35,461 nt of DNA from assembly GCA_012840395.1 (NCBI GenBank), contig DULL01000107.1:1-35461 (forward strand), read 5' to 3'. The notes below the pieces were generated by a model that saw only the letters and a program-made list of their open reading frames with translations, ran no database searches and was not told the DNA's origin. Below are positions 26,317 to 34,138 of the stretch, piece after piece (positions within the stretch are counted from its first letter, which is position 1; every line of letters starts with the position of its first letter). The DNA comes from Clostridiaceae bacterium (GTDB lineage: Bacteria > Bacillota > Clostridia > Acetivibrionales > DULL01). Position numbers and translations under genes: made by a program.

Positions 26317-28062
26317 TTAAACTCCCAACAGTTTCCCTACAACATAAATAACGCTGTTTTTAAGTTCCTCAAGCTTCTCTTTTGAAGAATTTAATTCTGA
26401 TGAAGAAACGCCGAAATACACCTTAATTTTAGGTTCTGTACCTGATGGCCTTATGCAGAACCAGCAGCTTTCCTCCAATTCATAGTAAAGAACATTTGAA
26501 CTGGGAAGCATGAGGCTTTCTTCATTGCCTGAATCCAAATCAATTCTTTTCTTTAAGAGGTAATCTCTTATTGCTTTAACCTTGAAGCTGTTAAAACCGG
26601 ATGGTTTTAGCTCTCTCAGTTCATTCATGCAGGCTTCTATTCTTTCTATCCCTTCTTTACCTTTTAGAGTATATGATTTAACTTCTTCAAGGTAATACCC
26701 ATATTTCCGGTATAATTCCTCAAGCCCTTCAAGCAGAGTCATTCCCCTTGCTTTATATAATGCCGCCATATCAGCTATCAGCATTGAGGAAACGACACCA
26801 TCTTTATCTCTTACAAAGGTACCTGCAAGATAGCCAAAGCTTTCTTCGAATCCAAACAGATATTTCTCATGGCCAAATTCATCCATTTCTTTTATTTTTT
26901 CTCCGATAAACTTAAATCCCGTCAATACTTCAACAATCTTAACGTTATAAAATTCCGCAATTGCCCTTGCCATTTCGGTGGTAACTACAGTTTTGGCTAC
27001 AAAACCATTAGGAGGAAGCTTTTCATTCTTTTTTAAACTGGAGAGTACATATTCCATTAGCAAGCAACCAGTCTGGTTTCCAGTCAGCATAATATACTGG
27101 TTCCGGCGGTCTCTTACCATCACACCAATTCTGTCGCAGTCCGGATCAGTTGCTATTATTATATCTGCACCTTCTTTTTCCGCCAGTTTAATAGCGTGGG
27201 TAAAAGCAGCCTTATCCTCTGGATTGGGAGTTTTGACGGTTCTAAATTCAGGATCAGGATGCTCCTGTTCCGGCACTACCAGCACATCAGTAAAACCTTT
27301 TTCCTGCAGAATCCTTCTTACAAGCTTATTTCCGCTTCCATGAAGTGGAGTATACACTATTTTTAATGTGGAAGCCGTTTCTTTCATATCACTATAATCA
27401 GAGGATAATTGCTTTAATCTTTTTATATATTCATCATCAATTTCTTTACCGATAATGTTCAATAAATTCTTGCCAATAGCCTCTTCCCTGCTTATTACTT
27501 TTATGCAGGAGAAATCATTAATTTTATTAATTTCATCAAGTACCGCCTGCGAACATTCAAGAGATAGCTGTGCACCATCCTGGCCATATACTTTGTAGCC
27601 ATTGTATTCTTTTGGATTATGACTTGCGGTTATAACCACTCCCGCAAATGCTTTGAGAAATCTCACAGCAAATGACAGCTCAGGAGTAGGTCTTAATTCA
27701 TCAAAAAGGTAAGTCTTTATTCCATTTGCTGTGAATACCAATGCTGCTTCCAAAGCAAATTCTGATGATTTTTTACGGGAATCATGGGCAATCACAATAC
27801 CCTTTTGGGCTGCATCATTTTTCTGCTGATGAATATAGTTTGCCAGCCCCTGAGAAACTTTTCTGACAGTGTATTTATTAATTCTGTTTGTTCCTGCTCC
27901 TATTATTCCCCTCAATCCACCGGTGCCAAATTCAAGATCTTTATAAAAACGGTCTTCTAATTCCTTAGAATTATCTTTTATACTAATAAGCTCTTTTTTT
28001 GTTTCTTCGTCAAAATATTCATTTTCCAGCCACAGTTTATAAATCTCATTAACATTTCTCAT
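26317..28062 (-). CDS. pgcA: Alpha-phosphoglucomutase (phosphohexomutase family)
   Basis: Interconverts glucose 1-phosphate and glucose 6-phosphate for UDP-glucose, glycolipid and glycogen synthesis. The 581-residue protein has all four family sites: the phosphoserine loop VVITASHNPKEYNGYK (Ser147), the metal loop TDPDCDR, the sugar loop FGFEESFGY, and the phosphate loop RPSGTEPKIKVYFG. Length and the N-terminal YKLWLENEYFDEETKKEL fit the Bacillus PgcA/PGM2 type rather than the shorter phosphomannomutases. GGAG precedes the ATG. It is expressed from its own promoter with a palindrome in the spacer. Confidence 0.92.
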   Translation of the reverse strand: MRNVNEIYKLWLENEYFDEETKKELISIKDNSKELEDRFYKDLEFGTGGLRGIIGAGTNRINKYTVRKVSQGLANYIHQQKNDAAQKGIVIAHDSRKKSSEFALEAALVFTANGIKTYLFDELRPTPELSFAVRFLKAFAGVVITASHNPKEYNGYKVYGQDGAQLSLECSQAVLDEINKINDFSCIKVISREEAIGKNLLNIIGKEIDDEYIKRLKQLSSDYSDMKETASTLKIVYTPLHGSGNKLVRRILQEKGFTDVLVVPEQEHPDPEFRTVKTPNPEDKAAFTHAIKLAEKEGADIIIATDPDCDRIGVMVRDRRNQYIMLTGNQTGCLLMEYVLSSLKKNEKLPPNGFVAKTVVTTEMARAIAEFYNVKIVEVLTGFKFIGEKIKEMDEFGHEKYLFGFEESFGYLAGTFVRDKDGVVSSMLIADMAALYKARGMTLLEGLEELYRKYGYYLEEVKSYTLKGKEGIERIEACMNELRELKPSGFNSFKVKAIRDYLLKKRIDLDSGNEESLMLPSSNVLYYELEESCWFCIRPSGTEPKIKVYFGVSSSELNSSKEKLEELKNSVIYVVGKLLGV

Positions 28063-28173
28063 ATAGCATTATCTCCGTTTCAGTATTGAATTCAGCAGCA
28101 AATACTATTAATAAAAATATATAAAATAATTACATAAATAAATAATATAATTATATACAATTTTCTGCATTTT

Positions 28174-28201
28174 AGTATAACATAAATACCAGGTATTTCA
28201 A
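28174..28201 (-). promoter_or_regulatory. Promoter of pgcA with palindrome in the spacer
   Basis: Minus-strand TTGAAA (28201-28196) and TATACT (28179-28174) are 16 bases apart. The spacer contains AAATACCAGGTATTT (28184-28198), a perfect inverted repeat of seven bases around one base. A protein bound there would block polymerase. Confidence 0.55.
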
Positions 28202-28254
28202 TAATTGATATTCGTTTCTTATTCTTTTGAAAGCAGGTTAAAATGTAATAATTA

Positions 28255-28283
28255 TTGTTACACCTGCCAAGATATAATATAAT
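28255..28283 (+). promoter_or_regulatory. Promoter of the methyltetrahydrofolate methyltransferase gene
   Basis: TTGTTA (28255-28260) and TATAAT (28278-28283) are separated by 17 bases, about 65 bases before the ATG at 28348. Confidence 0.55.
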
Positions 28284-28347
28284 TATTCCAAAAGATTATT
28301 AATTTTATAAAATTCATAAAAAATTAAAGTTAAAGAGGAGAAGAAAA

Positions 28348-29148
28348 ATGATAATAATTGGTGAAAAGATTAACAGTACTTTAAAAGCAGTAAGGCCCGC
28401 CATTGAAAGTTATGATACTGCATCAATACAAGACCTTGCAAAAAGACAAGTACTTGCTGGAGCTAATTATATCGACGTTAATGCAGGAATGTTTCTGGAT
28501 GACGAACCCCAACGTCTGGAATGGCTGGTTAAAACTGTACAAGAGGTAACTGACGTCCCCCTTTCAATAGACTCTCCAAACCCTGTAGCTATTGAAAGAG
28601 CATTAAAAGCAAATAAAGTCAGTAAACCTATTATCAATTCCATAACAGATGAAAAAGATAGGTTCGATTCCATACTGCCTCTTATTCTCGAATACAATAC
28701 TGGAATAATTGCTTTGTGTATGGATGACAGCGGAATGCCTGAAACTGTTGATGAAAGAGTAACTATTGCAGAAAGGCTGATTTCAAAGCTTACAGGTCAA
28801 GGCATCAATATAAGTGATATATACATTGACCCAATGGTAAGGCCTATCGGAACAGGTTCTCATTATGGGATAGTAGCTATTGAAACAATCCGTAAAGTAA
28901 AAACCGAATTTCCTGATGTACATATTACTTGCGGATTGAGCAATGTTTCCTTTGGTATACCTGCCAGAAAGCTTATGAATCAGACTTTTCTGGTTGCAGC
29001 TATGTCTGCAGGTATGGATGGAGCAATTCTAGATCCACTTGACAAAAAACTTATGTCTTTCTTATATGCTGCTGAGGCATTGTTGGGAAGAGATGAATAC
29101 TGTATGAACTATCTTACAAAATTCAGAGAAGGAGAGCTGGAATACTAA
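28348..29148 (+). CDS. Methyltetrahydrofolate:corrinoid methyltransferase (AcsE/MtgA/MtrH-like pterin-binding protein)
   Basis: A 266-residue TIM-barrel pterin-binding protein. It follows AcsE, the methyltransferase between methyl-THF and the corrinoid iron-sulfur protein, along its whole length as I recall it: IIGEKINSTLKAVRPAIE, YIDVNAG, PLSIDSPNP, PIINSI, DIYIDPMVRPIG and GLSNVSFG. The last carries the asparagine that binds the pterin in AcsE. AGAGGAG precedes the ATG. Relatives also serve in glycine betaine, proline betaine and methoxyarene demethylation, moving the methyl from corrinoid protein to THF. The nearby UroD-like methyltransferase and corrinoid protein favour such a demethylation role. 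No CODH/ACS genes are in the window, so a Wood-Ljungdahl role cannot be excluded or shown. Confidence 0.88.
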   Translation: MIIIGEKINSTLKAVRPAIESYDTASIQDLAKRQVLAGANYIDVNAGMFLDDEPQRLEWLVKTVQEVTDVPLSIDSPNPVAIERALKANKVSKPIINSITDEKDRFDSILPLILEYNTGIIALCMDDSGMPETVDERVTIAERLISKLTGQGINISDIYIDPMVRPIGTGSHYGIVAIETIRKVKTEFPDVHITCGLSNVSFGIPARKLMNQTFLVAAMSAGMDGAILDPLDKKLMSFLYAAEALLGRDEYCMNYLTKFREGELEY

Positions 29149-29166
29149 CTCCTAAAAAGTAGAATA

Positions 29167-30426
29167 ATGAAGGTCCTGGGAATAGTAACAGAATATAATC
29201 CATTTCATAACGGTCATAAATATCATATACAAGAATCTATCAAGCTTTGCAGTGCTGATTATGTTGTCAGTGTTATGAGTGGAAATTTTATTCAGCGCGG
29301 AGAACCGGCTATTGTGAATAAATGGTCGAGAACCCATATGGCTCTTAATGAAGGAGTTGACCTTGTACTTGAGTTGCCAGTTATCTATGCTATGAGCAGT
29401 GCTGAATTTTTTTCTTTTGGGGCTGTTAAAATTCTGGATAGCCTTGGTATAGTAGACTATATCTGTTTTGGAAGTGAGTCCGGTAATATCAGGCAGTTAG
29501 ATCTTATTGCAGAAATTCTCTCCGATGAACCAGAAGAATACACACAGCTTTTAAAGAAATATCTTGATTCTGGGCTCTCTTTCCCCTCCGCCAGGGAAAA
29601 AGCCCTGTCAGATTATTTTTCACAACACTTAGTCAGAATTGATAATATTAGTGAAATAATGTCCTCTTCAAATAATATCCTTGGAGTAGAATATCTTAAG
29701 GCAATTAAAAGATTAAAAAGCCCCATTGTACCAAAGACAATACCCCGTATTGGTAATACCTATAACACCGGGTATGTAACTGGTAATATATCCAGTGCTA
29801 CATCAATAAGGAAAAGCTTTTCAAAAGCTAACCATAACCTTGTTTCAGATATACTGGAACAAACTATGCCTAAAAGGTGTATTGAGATACTTAAACAGGA
29901 AATCGACAGCGGTCGCGGACCTATACTTCCTGAAAATTTTGAAAGCATTATTCTTGCTTTCTTAAGAAAGATGTCTTCTGAAGAAATTGCAGCTATGCCA
30001 TATGTAAATGAAGGATTGGAAAACAGAATAAAATTATCTGCCTCAGTTTCCGGAACTTTAAATGAACTGATTGAGGCTATCAGTACAAGGAGATACCCTA
30101 AAACCAGAATTCAAAGGATTCTGTTTTACTCATTAATTGGAATTTCAGATAAAGAGTTCAAATTATTTAATAATCATGGCGGCCCGCAATATATAAGGGT
30201 GCTGGGTTTTAATTCAAAAGGCAGGCACCTGCTTTCCTTAATAAAAGAAAAAGCCCGGCTTCCTATTATAGTAAAAACCGCAAATTTTAAAAATCATTGC
30301 AACCCTCTGGTTTCACGTATGCTGGAGATTGAATCCAACTCAACAGATTTATATGTACTGGGATTTAGTAATCCTGAATATAGGAAGGCAGGCCAGGAAT
30401 ACACAAACAATGTAGTTATAATGTAG
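29167..30426 (+). CDS. tmcAL: tRNA(Met) cytidine acetate ligase (YlbM/DUF795 family)
   Basis: Uses ATP and acetate to form N4-acetylcytidine at the wobble position of elongator tRNA-Met. The 419-residue protein opens with the nucleotidyltransferase HxGH-type motif TEYNPFHNGHKYHI. The family-specific VMSGNFIQRGEPAI, VDLVLELPVIYAMSSAEFFS and ISSATSIRKSF follow, the last an ISSTxIR-like motif. The length is typical. The ATG has only a weak upstream purine stretch and lies 18 bases after the methyltransferase gene, so it may rely on translational coupling. Placement beside methyl-transfer genes appears incidental. Confidence 0.92.
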   Translation: MKVLGIVTEYNPFHNGHKYHIQESIKLCSADYVVSVMSGNFIQRGEPAIVNKWSRTHMALNEGVDLVLELPVIYAMSSAEFFSFGAVKILDSLGIVDYICFGSESGNIRQLDLIAEILSDEPEEYTQLLKKYLDSGLSFPSAREKALSDYFSQHLVRIDNISEIMSSSNNILGVEYLKAIKRLKSPIVPKTIPRIGNTYNTGYVTGNISSATSIRKSFSKANHNLVSDILEQTMPKRCIEILKQEIDSGRGPILPENFESIILAFLRKMSSEEIAAMPYVNEGLENRIKLSASVSGTLNELIEAISTRRYPKTRIQRILFYSLIGISDKEFKLFNNHGGPQYIRVLGFNSKGRHLLSLIKEKARLPIIVKTANFKNHCNPLVSRMLEIESNSTDLYVLGFSNPEYRKAGQEYTNNVVIM

Positions 30427-30472
30427 AGGAACAGGACACTTGCTTTCATCACAATATAGATTTTTACATAAT

Positions 30473-30494
30473 AAGGGGAGCCTATGCTCCCCTT
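30473..30494. terminator. Hairpin between convergent tmcAL and UroD-like genes
   Basis: AAGGGGAGC (30473-30481) pairs perfectly with GCTCCCCTT (30486-30494) around a four-base loop. Flanks are AT-rich but lack a long T-run, so it is a probable but imperfect bidirectional terminator. Confidence 0.55.
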
Positions 30495-30521
30495 GCGAAT
30501 AACAAGATGTTTCAAAATTCT

Positions 30522-31565
30522 TTAAGTTGCTACAGCTTCAGTGCCAGATTTTGATCTTTTTGTTTTGTTAAAAAGTTCTACTGTATTAAAGAAAGCGTCA
30601 ATATTTTCTACTGGTGTGCCAGGAGGAATGTCACAGCCTGAAGATATTACAAAATTTTTGTAACCTTCTGCTTTCTCAAGCAATTCCCAGGTTTTATTTC
30701 TTACATCCTCTGCAGTCCCATTTTTAAATACTCTTGCAGGGTCAATATTACCAAAAGCAATCCTGTCTTCAGTAATCTGTGGCAATATATCCATCATATT
30801 TACTGCGTTTCCAAAGTGAAAACCCATGGCTCCTGTTGACAACAAAGAAGGAACCAGATTTGTTGTGTTACCGCAATTGTGAAGTATTACCATAAAATAC
30901 TCATCCTGTACAGCATCTACAATTCTTTTAACATAAGCAGATGAAAATTCATCGCATTGGGATGGTGATAACAGTCCAGCAGCCGGTTCTGCCATAATAA
31001 TCCCATTGGCACCTGCTTCCTTAAATGCCTTTGCAAATGCTATTAAAAATTCTGTGGTTTTATTTAGCAAAGCATGTATTACTTCAGGCTCAAGTAGCAG
31101 ATCTACCATTATCTCAGTCATATCATATAACCTGGCAGCTAGTGAAAATGGACCTATCTGGCCACCGAAAACAGGACGGTCCATTATGTTCTGTGATGCC
31201 AGTTCTGCTGCCTTAACGTATTCGGCAGTTCTTCCATCGCCCATAGCAGGTATTTTAAGTGCATTTACTGATTCAATATCTCTTACGATTCTTGCTGATA
31301 CTGTAGGAACATCCTCATCAGAATAATTAATTGCACTTCCAAAAGCTTCTGCTTCAACCGACAGATCCATTATTGTTACAGCTGCAGCAGAAGGATACTT
31401 GTCTGCAAGTGCCTTAATACATTCATACTGACTTTTTCCACTCTTTACAACCTCAGTTATAGTTTTGTTTACTAATGGGAGACCTGGATATGTCATTATG
31501 GGCATAGCCTTCCTGTAGGTAGAATTAGAAATATCCAGCATCCAATTTTTCATATTCCATTTCAT
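30522..31565 (-). CDS. UroD-like corrinoid methyltransferase (MtaA/MtbA/MtvB family)
   Basis: A 347-residue protein of the uroporphyrinogen decarboxylase-like methyltransferase family. It has the zinc-binding set His229-x-Cys231 (ILHNCGNT) and Cys311 (SSGCDIPPGTP) found in MtaA/MtbA and methoxyarene methyltransferases such as MtvB, rather than true heme-pathway HemE. Other family text is GGQIGPFSLAARLY, IMAEPAAGLLSPSQ and FGNIDPARVF. The ATG at 31563-31565 is chosen because GAGGTGG lies five bases before it. It would move a methyl group between a substrate or coenzyme and a corrinoid protein. It is divergent from the PocR-AraC gene, which probably controls it. The methyl donor is not known. 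Confidence 0.88.
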   Translation of the reverse strand: MKWNMKNWMLDISNSTYRKAMPIMTYPGLPLVNKTITEVVKSGKSQYECIKALADKYPSAAAVTIMDLSVEAEAFGSAINYSDEDVPTVSARIVRDIESVNALKIPAMGDGRTAEYVKAAELASQNIMDRPVFGGQIGPFSLAARLYDMTEIMVDLLLEPEVIHALLNKTTEFLIAFAKAFKEAGANGIIMAEPAAGLLSPSQCDEFSSAYVKRIVDAVQDEYFMVILHNCGNTTNLVPSLLSTGAMGFHFGNAVNMMDILPQITEDRIAFGNIDPARVFKNGTAEDVRNKTWELLEKAEGYKNFVISSGCDIPPGTPVENIDAFFNTVELFNKTKRSKSGTEAVAT

Positions 31566-31906
31566 TTGGTCCACCTCGTTTCATGATGAAAATATAATGT
31601 TGACTTAGATTGCTGCATTTAAGTCTTATATCATTTTAAACCCCGAATAAAAAATAATATTTTATTTATTTATGATAATTTGTATTTTTTTTAACAAATA
31701 CCTCTCAAACTGCATATAGGTAAAAAAGTACAAAAAAATGCTATTTTTTTCAATACCCTCTTACGCTTTAATAGTATGATAAAATGTGTAAACAGGGATA
31801 ATCCTATATAAACCATTTACTTAATACTTTGTAATAACTATAATTATATTAATATCACTTGAAAACAGCTTAATTATCTATAAAATCTAATGAAAGAGTT
31901 GAGGGA
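31566..31906. other. Divergent control region between UroD-like and PocR-AraC genes
   Basis: No gene was found in this AT-rich 341-base gap. On the plus strand TATGATAAAAT (31775-31785) is identical over 11 bases to the presumed -10 region of the corrinoid gene (33274-33284). It is a candidate promoter for the regulator, about 120 bases from its ATG. No convincing minus-strand promoter or strong repeat was identified. Confidence 0.4.
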
Positions 31907-33226
31907 ATGAATTTCAGCTTCGGAAACAATGCATTAGAGTATATAGGGTTTAATCTGGAAAATGCTATAAAATGTGTTGATGCATATAGTATTTCTACCA
32001 ATGTGAGAACTATCATTATTGACAGCCAAGGAGAAACCATTTATGAATCCTGCGGGAATAAAAAGCTGTGTAAAGTCTGCAAAAGCATATCAACTGCAGG
32101 AGAAAGTTCTCAAAGCTGCTCAAAGGCCCATTTGTACGGCAGCTATCAGGCTGAAAGATTTGGTGGAAAGTATGTGTTTTTTTGTCCTATGGGATTTACT
32201 CACTGGGCATCCCCCATTACCCTTGACGGCATGATGAAAGGAGCCGTACTTGGCGGTCCTGTTAATATGATTGAACCAGAAGATTTTCTTATTGATGATT
32301 TAATCATAAGAAACAATGTAAGCGAGCAACAGTTGGCCAGTATAAAAGAAAATATTCATGAGATACCTGTAATTAATCCAGAAAGGGTAAATCATTTGTC
32401 TGAGCTTCTTTTTATAGTTGCTGCGCATATATCAGATATACAACCTTCAAGATATCTCGAAGAAAGAGAGTTTAATGAGCATCATTCCGGTATTTCAGAA
32501 TATATCCACTATATTAAAACCATGGGTGGAGATGACAAGAATATTCCAAGTTACCCCCTGGATAAAGAAAAGGAACTTCTTTATTTAATTTCTATAGGAG
32601 ATAAAGCTGGTTCTCAAAAGATTCTTAATGAAATTTTCGGTCATATTTTCTTTTCTACAGGAGGAAATTTTAACGTAATTAAAGCCAGGGTTCTTGAATT
32701 AATTGTTCTTCTTTCACGGGCAGCTCTTGAGGGTGGTGCTGATGTAGAGCAGATATTTGGATTAAATTATAAATTTCTAAATCAGATACATGGGTTTACA
32801 AGCATTGAAGAACTAAGTTTCTGGTTGTCAAAGATTATGGCCAGATTCACAGACTGCGTATTTAATCTAGCAGGAGTAAAACATGTTGATGTAATTTACA
32901 GGGCTATTAATTATATAAAACATAACTATATGAAAAAAATAACCCTTGAAGAAGTAGCTTCCCATGTATACCTTAGTCCATCATATTTTAGTAAAATTTT
33001 TAAAGAAGAAATGAAATATAGCTTTAATGCCTACTTAAATTATGTTAGGATTGAAATGAGTAAAAAATTGTTACTTGATGATTCCATAGACTTAATTGAA
33101 GTATCAAATATGGTAGGTTATGAAGATCAAAGTTATTTTTCAAAGGTCTTTAAGAAGATTACCGGGATAAGTCCTGGAAAATATAGAGAATCCCGTGGCC
33201 AGCACAGGCCTGGAGGATCGCAGTAA
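31907..33226 (+). CDS. AraC-family regulator with PocR sensory domain
   Basis: A 439-residue transcription factor. Residues 1 to about 170 form a PocR-type sensory domain, with a cysteine cluster (CGNKKLCKVC, then QSC and FFCPMGF) and the family text GLTHWASPI-like GFTHWASPITLDG, GAVLGGPV. The middle is a helical linker. The last ~100 residues are an AraC double helix-turn-helix (KKITLEEVASHVYLSPSYFS and VGYEDQSYFSKVFKKITGIS). PocR domains occur in regulators of B12-dependent pathways such as propanediol use and corrinoid methyltransferases. The neighbouring UroD-like and corrinoid protein genes fit that. The ATG follows AAAGAG and GAGGGA. A 22-base-spaced direct repeat just downstream may be its operator. 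Confidence 0.9.
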   Translation: MNFSFGNNALEYIGFNLENAIKCVDAYSISTNVRTIIIDSQGETIYESCGNKKLCKVCKSISTAGESSQSCSKAHLYGSYQAERFGGKYVFFCPMGFTHWASPITLDGMMKGAVLGGPVNMIEPEDFLIDDLIIRNNVSEQQLASIKENIHEIPVINPERVNHLSELLFIVAAHISDIQPSRYLEEREFNEHHSGISEYIHYIKTMGGDDKNIPSYPLDKEKELLYLISIGDKAGSQKILNEIFGHIFFSTGGNFNVIKARVLELIVLLSRAALEGGADVEQIFGLNYKFLNQIHGFTSIEELSFWLSKIMARFTDCVFNLAGVKHVDVIYRAINYIKHNYMKKITLEEVASHVYLSPSYFSKIFKEEMKYSFNAYLNYVRIEMSKKLLLDDSIDLIEVSNMVGYEDQSYFSKVFKKITGISPGKYRESRGQHRPGGSQ

Positions 33227-33242
33227 CCATTATTTAGTTCCT

Positions 33243-33284
33243 ATGCATGCTCAAAATATTTATAATGCATGCTTATGATAAAAT
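33243..33284 (+). promoter_or_regulatory. Candidate AraC operator and promoter of the corrinoid protein gene
   Basis: ATGCATGCT occurs at 33243-33251 and again at 33265-33273, start to start 22 bases, two helical turns apart, as for many AraC-family half-sites. The second copy directly abuts TATGATAAAAT (33274-33284), a probable -10 region, and no good -35 is visible. That layout fits activation by a regulator bound over the -35. The gene's TTG start is 30 bases further on. Confidence 0.5.
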
Positions 33285-33313
33285 AGTAAGTTATTATTTA
33301 GGAGGGGATATTT

Positions 33314-33949
33314 TTGAGTATTTTAAATGAAATTTCAATCAGTTTACAACAAGGTAAAGCTAAAGTAGTAAAAGAGCTTGTACAAAAAGCAATTGATGAA
33401 GGCATCGATGTTAAAACTATTCTTGAAGAAGGTTTGCTCGCAGGCATGAATGTAATCGGGCAAAAATTTAAAAACAATGAAGTATATGTTCCTGACGTAC
33501 TTATCGCAGCCAGAGCAATGAATGCAGGTACTGAACTCTTAAAGCCTTTATTGGCTTCAGGTGGAGTAAAGGCAAAAGGAAAAGTTGTTATTGGTACTGT
33601 TAAAGGAGACCTGCATGATATAGGCAAAAACCTGGTAAGAATGATGATGGAAGGTAAAGGCTTAGAGGTTATTGATCTTGGTATCGATGTACCTACAGAA
33701 AAATTTATTAAAACAGCTATAGAAACTCAGGCTCAAATTATAGCTTGTTCTGCTCTTCTTACTACCACTATGAACGAAATGAAAAATGTAGTTGAAGCAG
33801 CCAAAGCCGCAGGAATAAGAGATAATGTTACTATTATGGTAGGTGGAGCACCTGTTAACGAAAATTTCTGCAAGAGTATTGGAGCAGATATTTACACAGC
33901 TGATGCTGCTTCAGCAGCAGACGAAGCCGCAAAAGTGTGCGGGAACTAA
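33314..33949 (+). CDS. Corrinoid (methyl-B12) protein of methyltransferase systems (MtaC/MttC/MtvC-like)
   Basis: A 211-residue methyl carrier. Residues 1-85 are the helical cap domain (ISLQQGKAKVVKELVQKAID and EEGLLAGMNVIGQKF), and 88-211 the B12-binding Rossmann-like domain. The signature is Asp99-x-His101-x2-Gly104 (KGDLHDIGKNL), where the histidine is the lower ligand of cobalt. SALLTTTM and VGGAPVNENFC are typical. Start is TTG at 33314-33316, seven bases after GGAGGGG; no ATG is suitable. It is the partner expected for the UroD-like and AcsE-like methyltransferases. No substrate methyltransferase of MttB type and no reductive activase are seen nearby. Confidence 0.93.
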   Translation: MSILNEISISLQQGKAKVVKELVQKAIDEGIDVKTILEEGLLAGMNVIGQKFKNNEVYVPDVLIAARAMNAGTELLKPLLASGGVKAKGKVVIGTVKGDLHDIGKNLVRMMMEGKGLEVIDLGIDVPTEKFIKTAIETQAQIIACSALLTTTMNEMKNVVEAAKAAGIRDNVTIMVGGAPVNENFCKSIGADIYTADAASAADEAAKVCGN

Positions 33950-33974
33950 GAAAATCAGACAAAAGGTTTTGGGT

Positions 33975-34106
33975 CACACCTTGCTCGGGCATAGTGGAAT
34001 CAAACTCGCTTCGCTCGGGGATTCAGTGGGGGTCTTGCAATCCCCCACTGAAAAATGGCATTATTACAATTTACATCAATTCAGCTCCCGCTTATAGAAG
34101 CGAGAG
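33975..34106. repeat. GC-rich hairpin block between convergent genes
   Basis: This stretch is much richer in G and C than its surroundings. It has an 11-bp perfect stem (TTCAGTGGGGG at 34022-34032, CCCCCACTGAA at 34042-34052), a preceding segment with repeated CTCG (CTCGCTTCGCTCGGGGATTC), and a smaller hairpin CGCTT-ATAG-AAGCG near 34088-34101. There is no proper T-run on either strand. It may be a dispersed palindromic repeat or a noncanonical bidirectional terminator. Confidence 0.45.
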
Positions 34107-34138
34107 ACTTCTTAATATTTGGTAAAATTTCTTTAGAC

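Noticed and set aside
28348-29148. Dihydropteroate synthase
   Set aside because: The pterin-binding barrel is shared, but the length and the GLSNVS and IDPMVRPIG segments follow AcsE/MtrH-like methyltransferases.
30522-31565. Uroporphyrinogen decarboxylase (HemE) of heme synthesis
   Set aside because: The His-x-Cys and late Cys zinc ligands of corrinoid methyltransferases are present, and there are no heme genes nearby.
33843-34125. Short plus-strand frames over the end of the corrinoid gene and the GC-rich block
   Set aside because: No start signals; they run through hairpins and the end of a well-supported gene.
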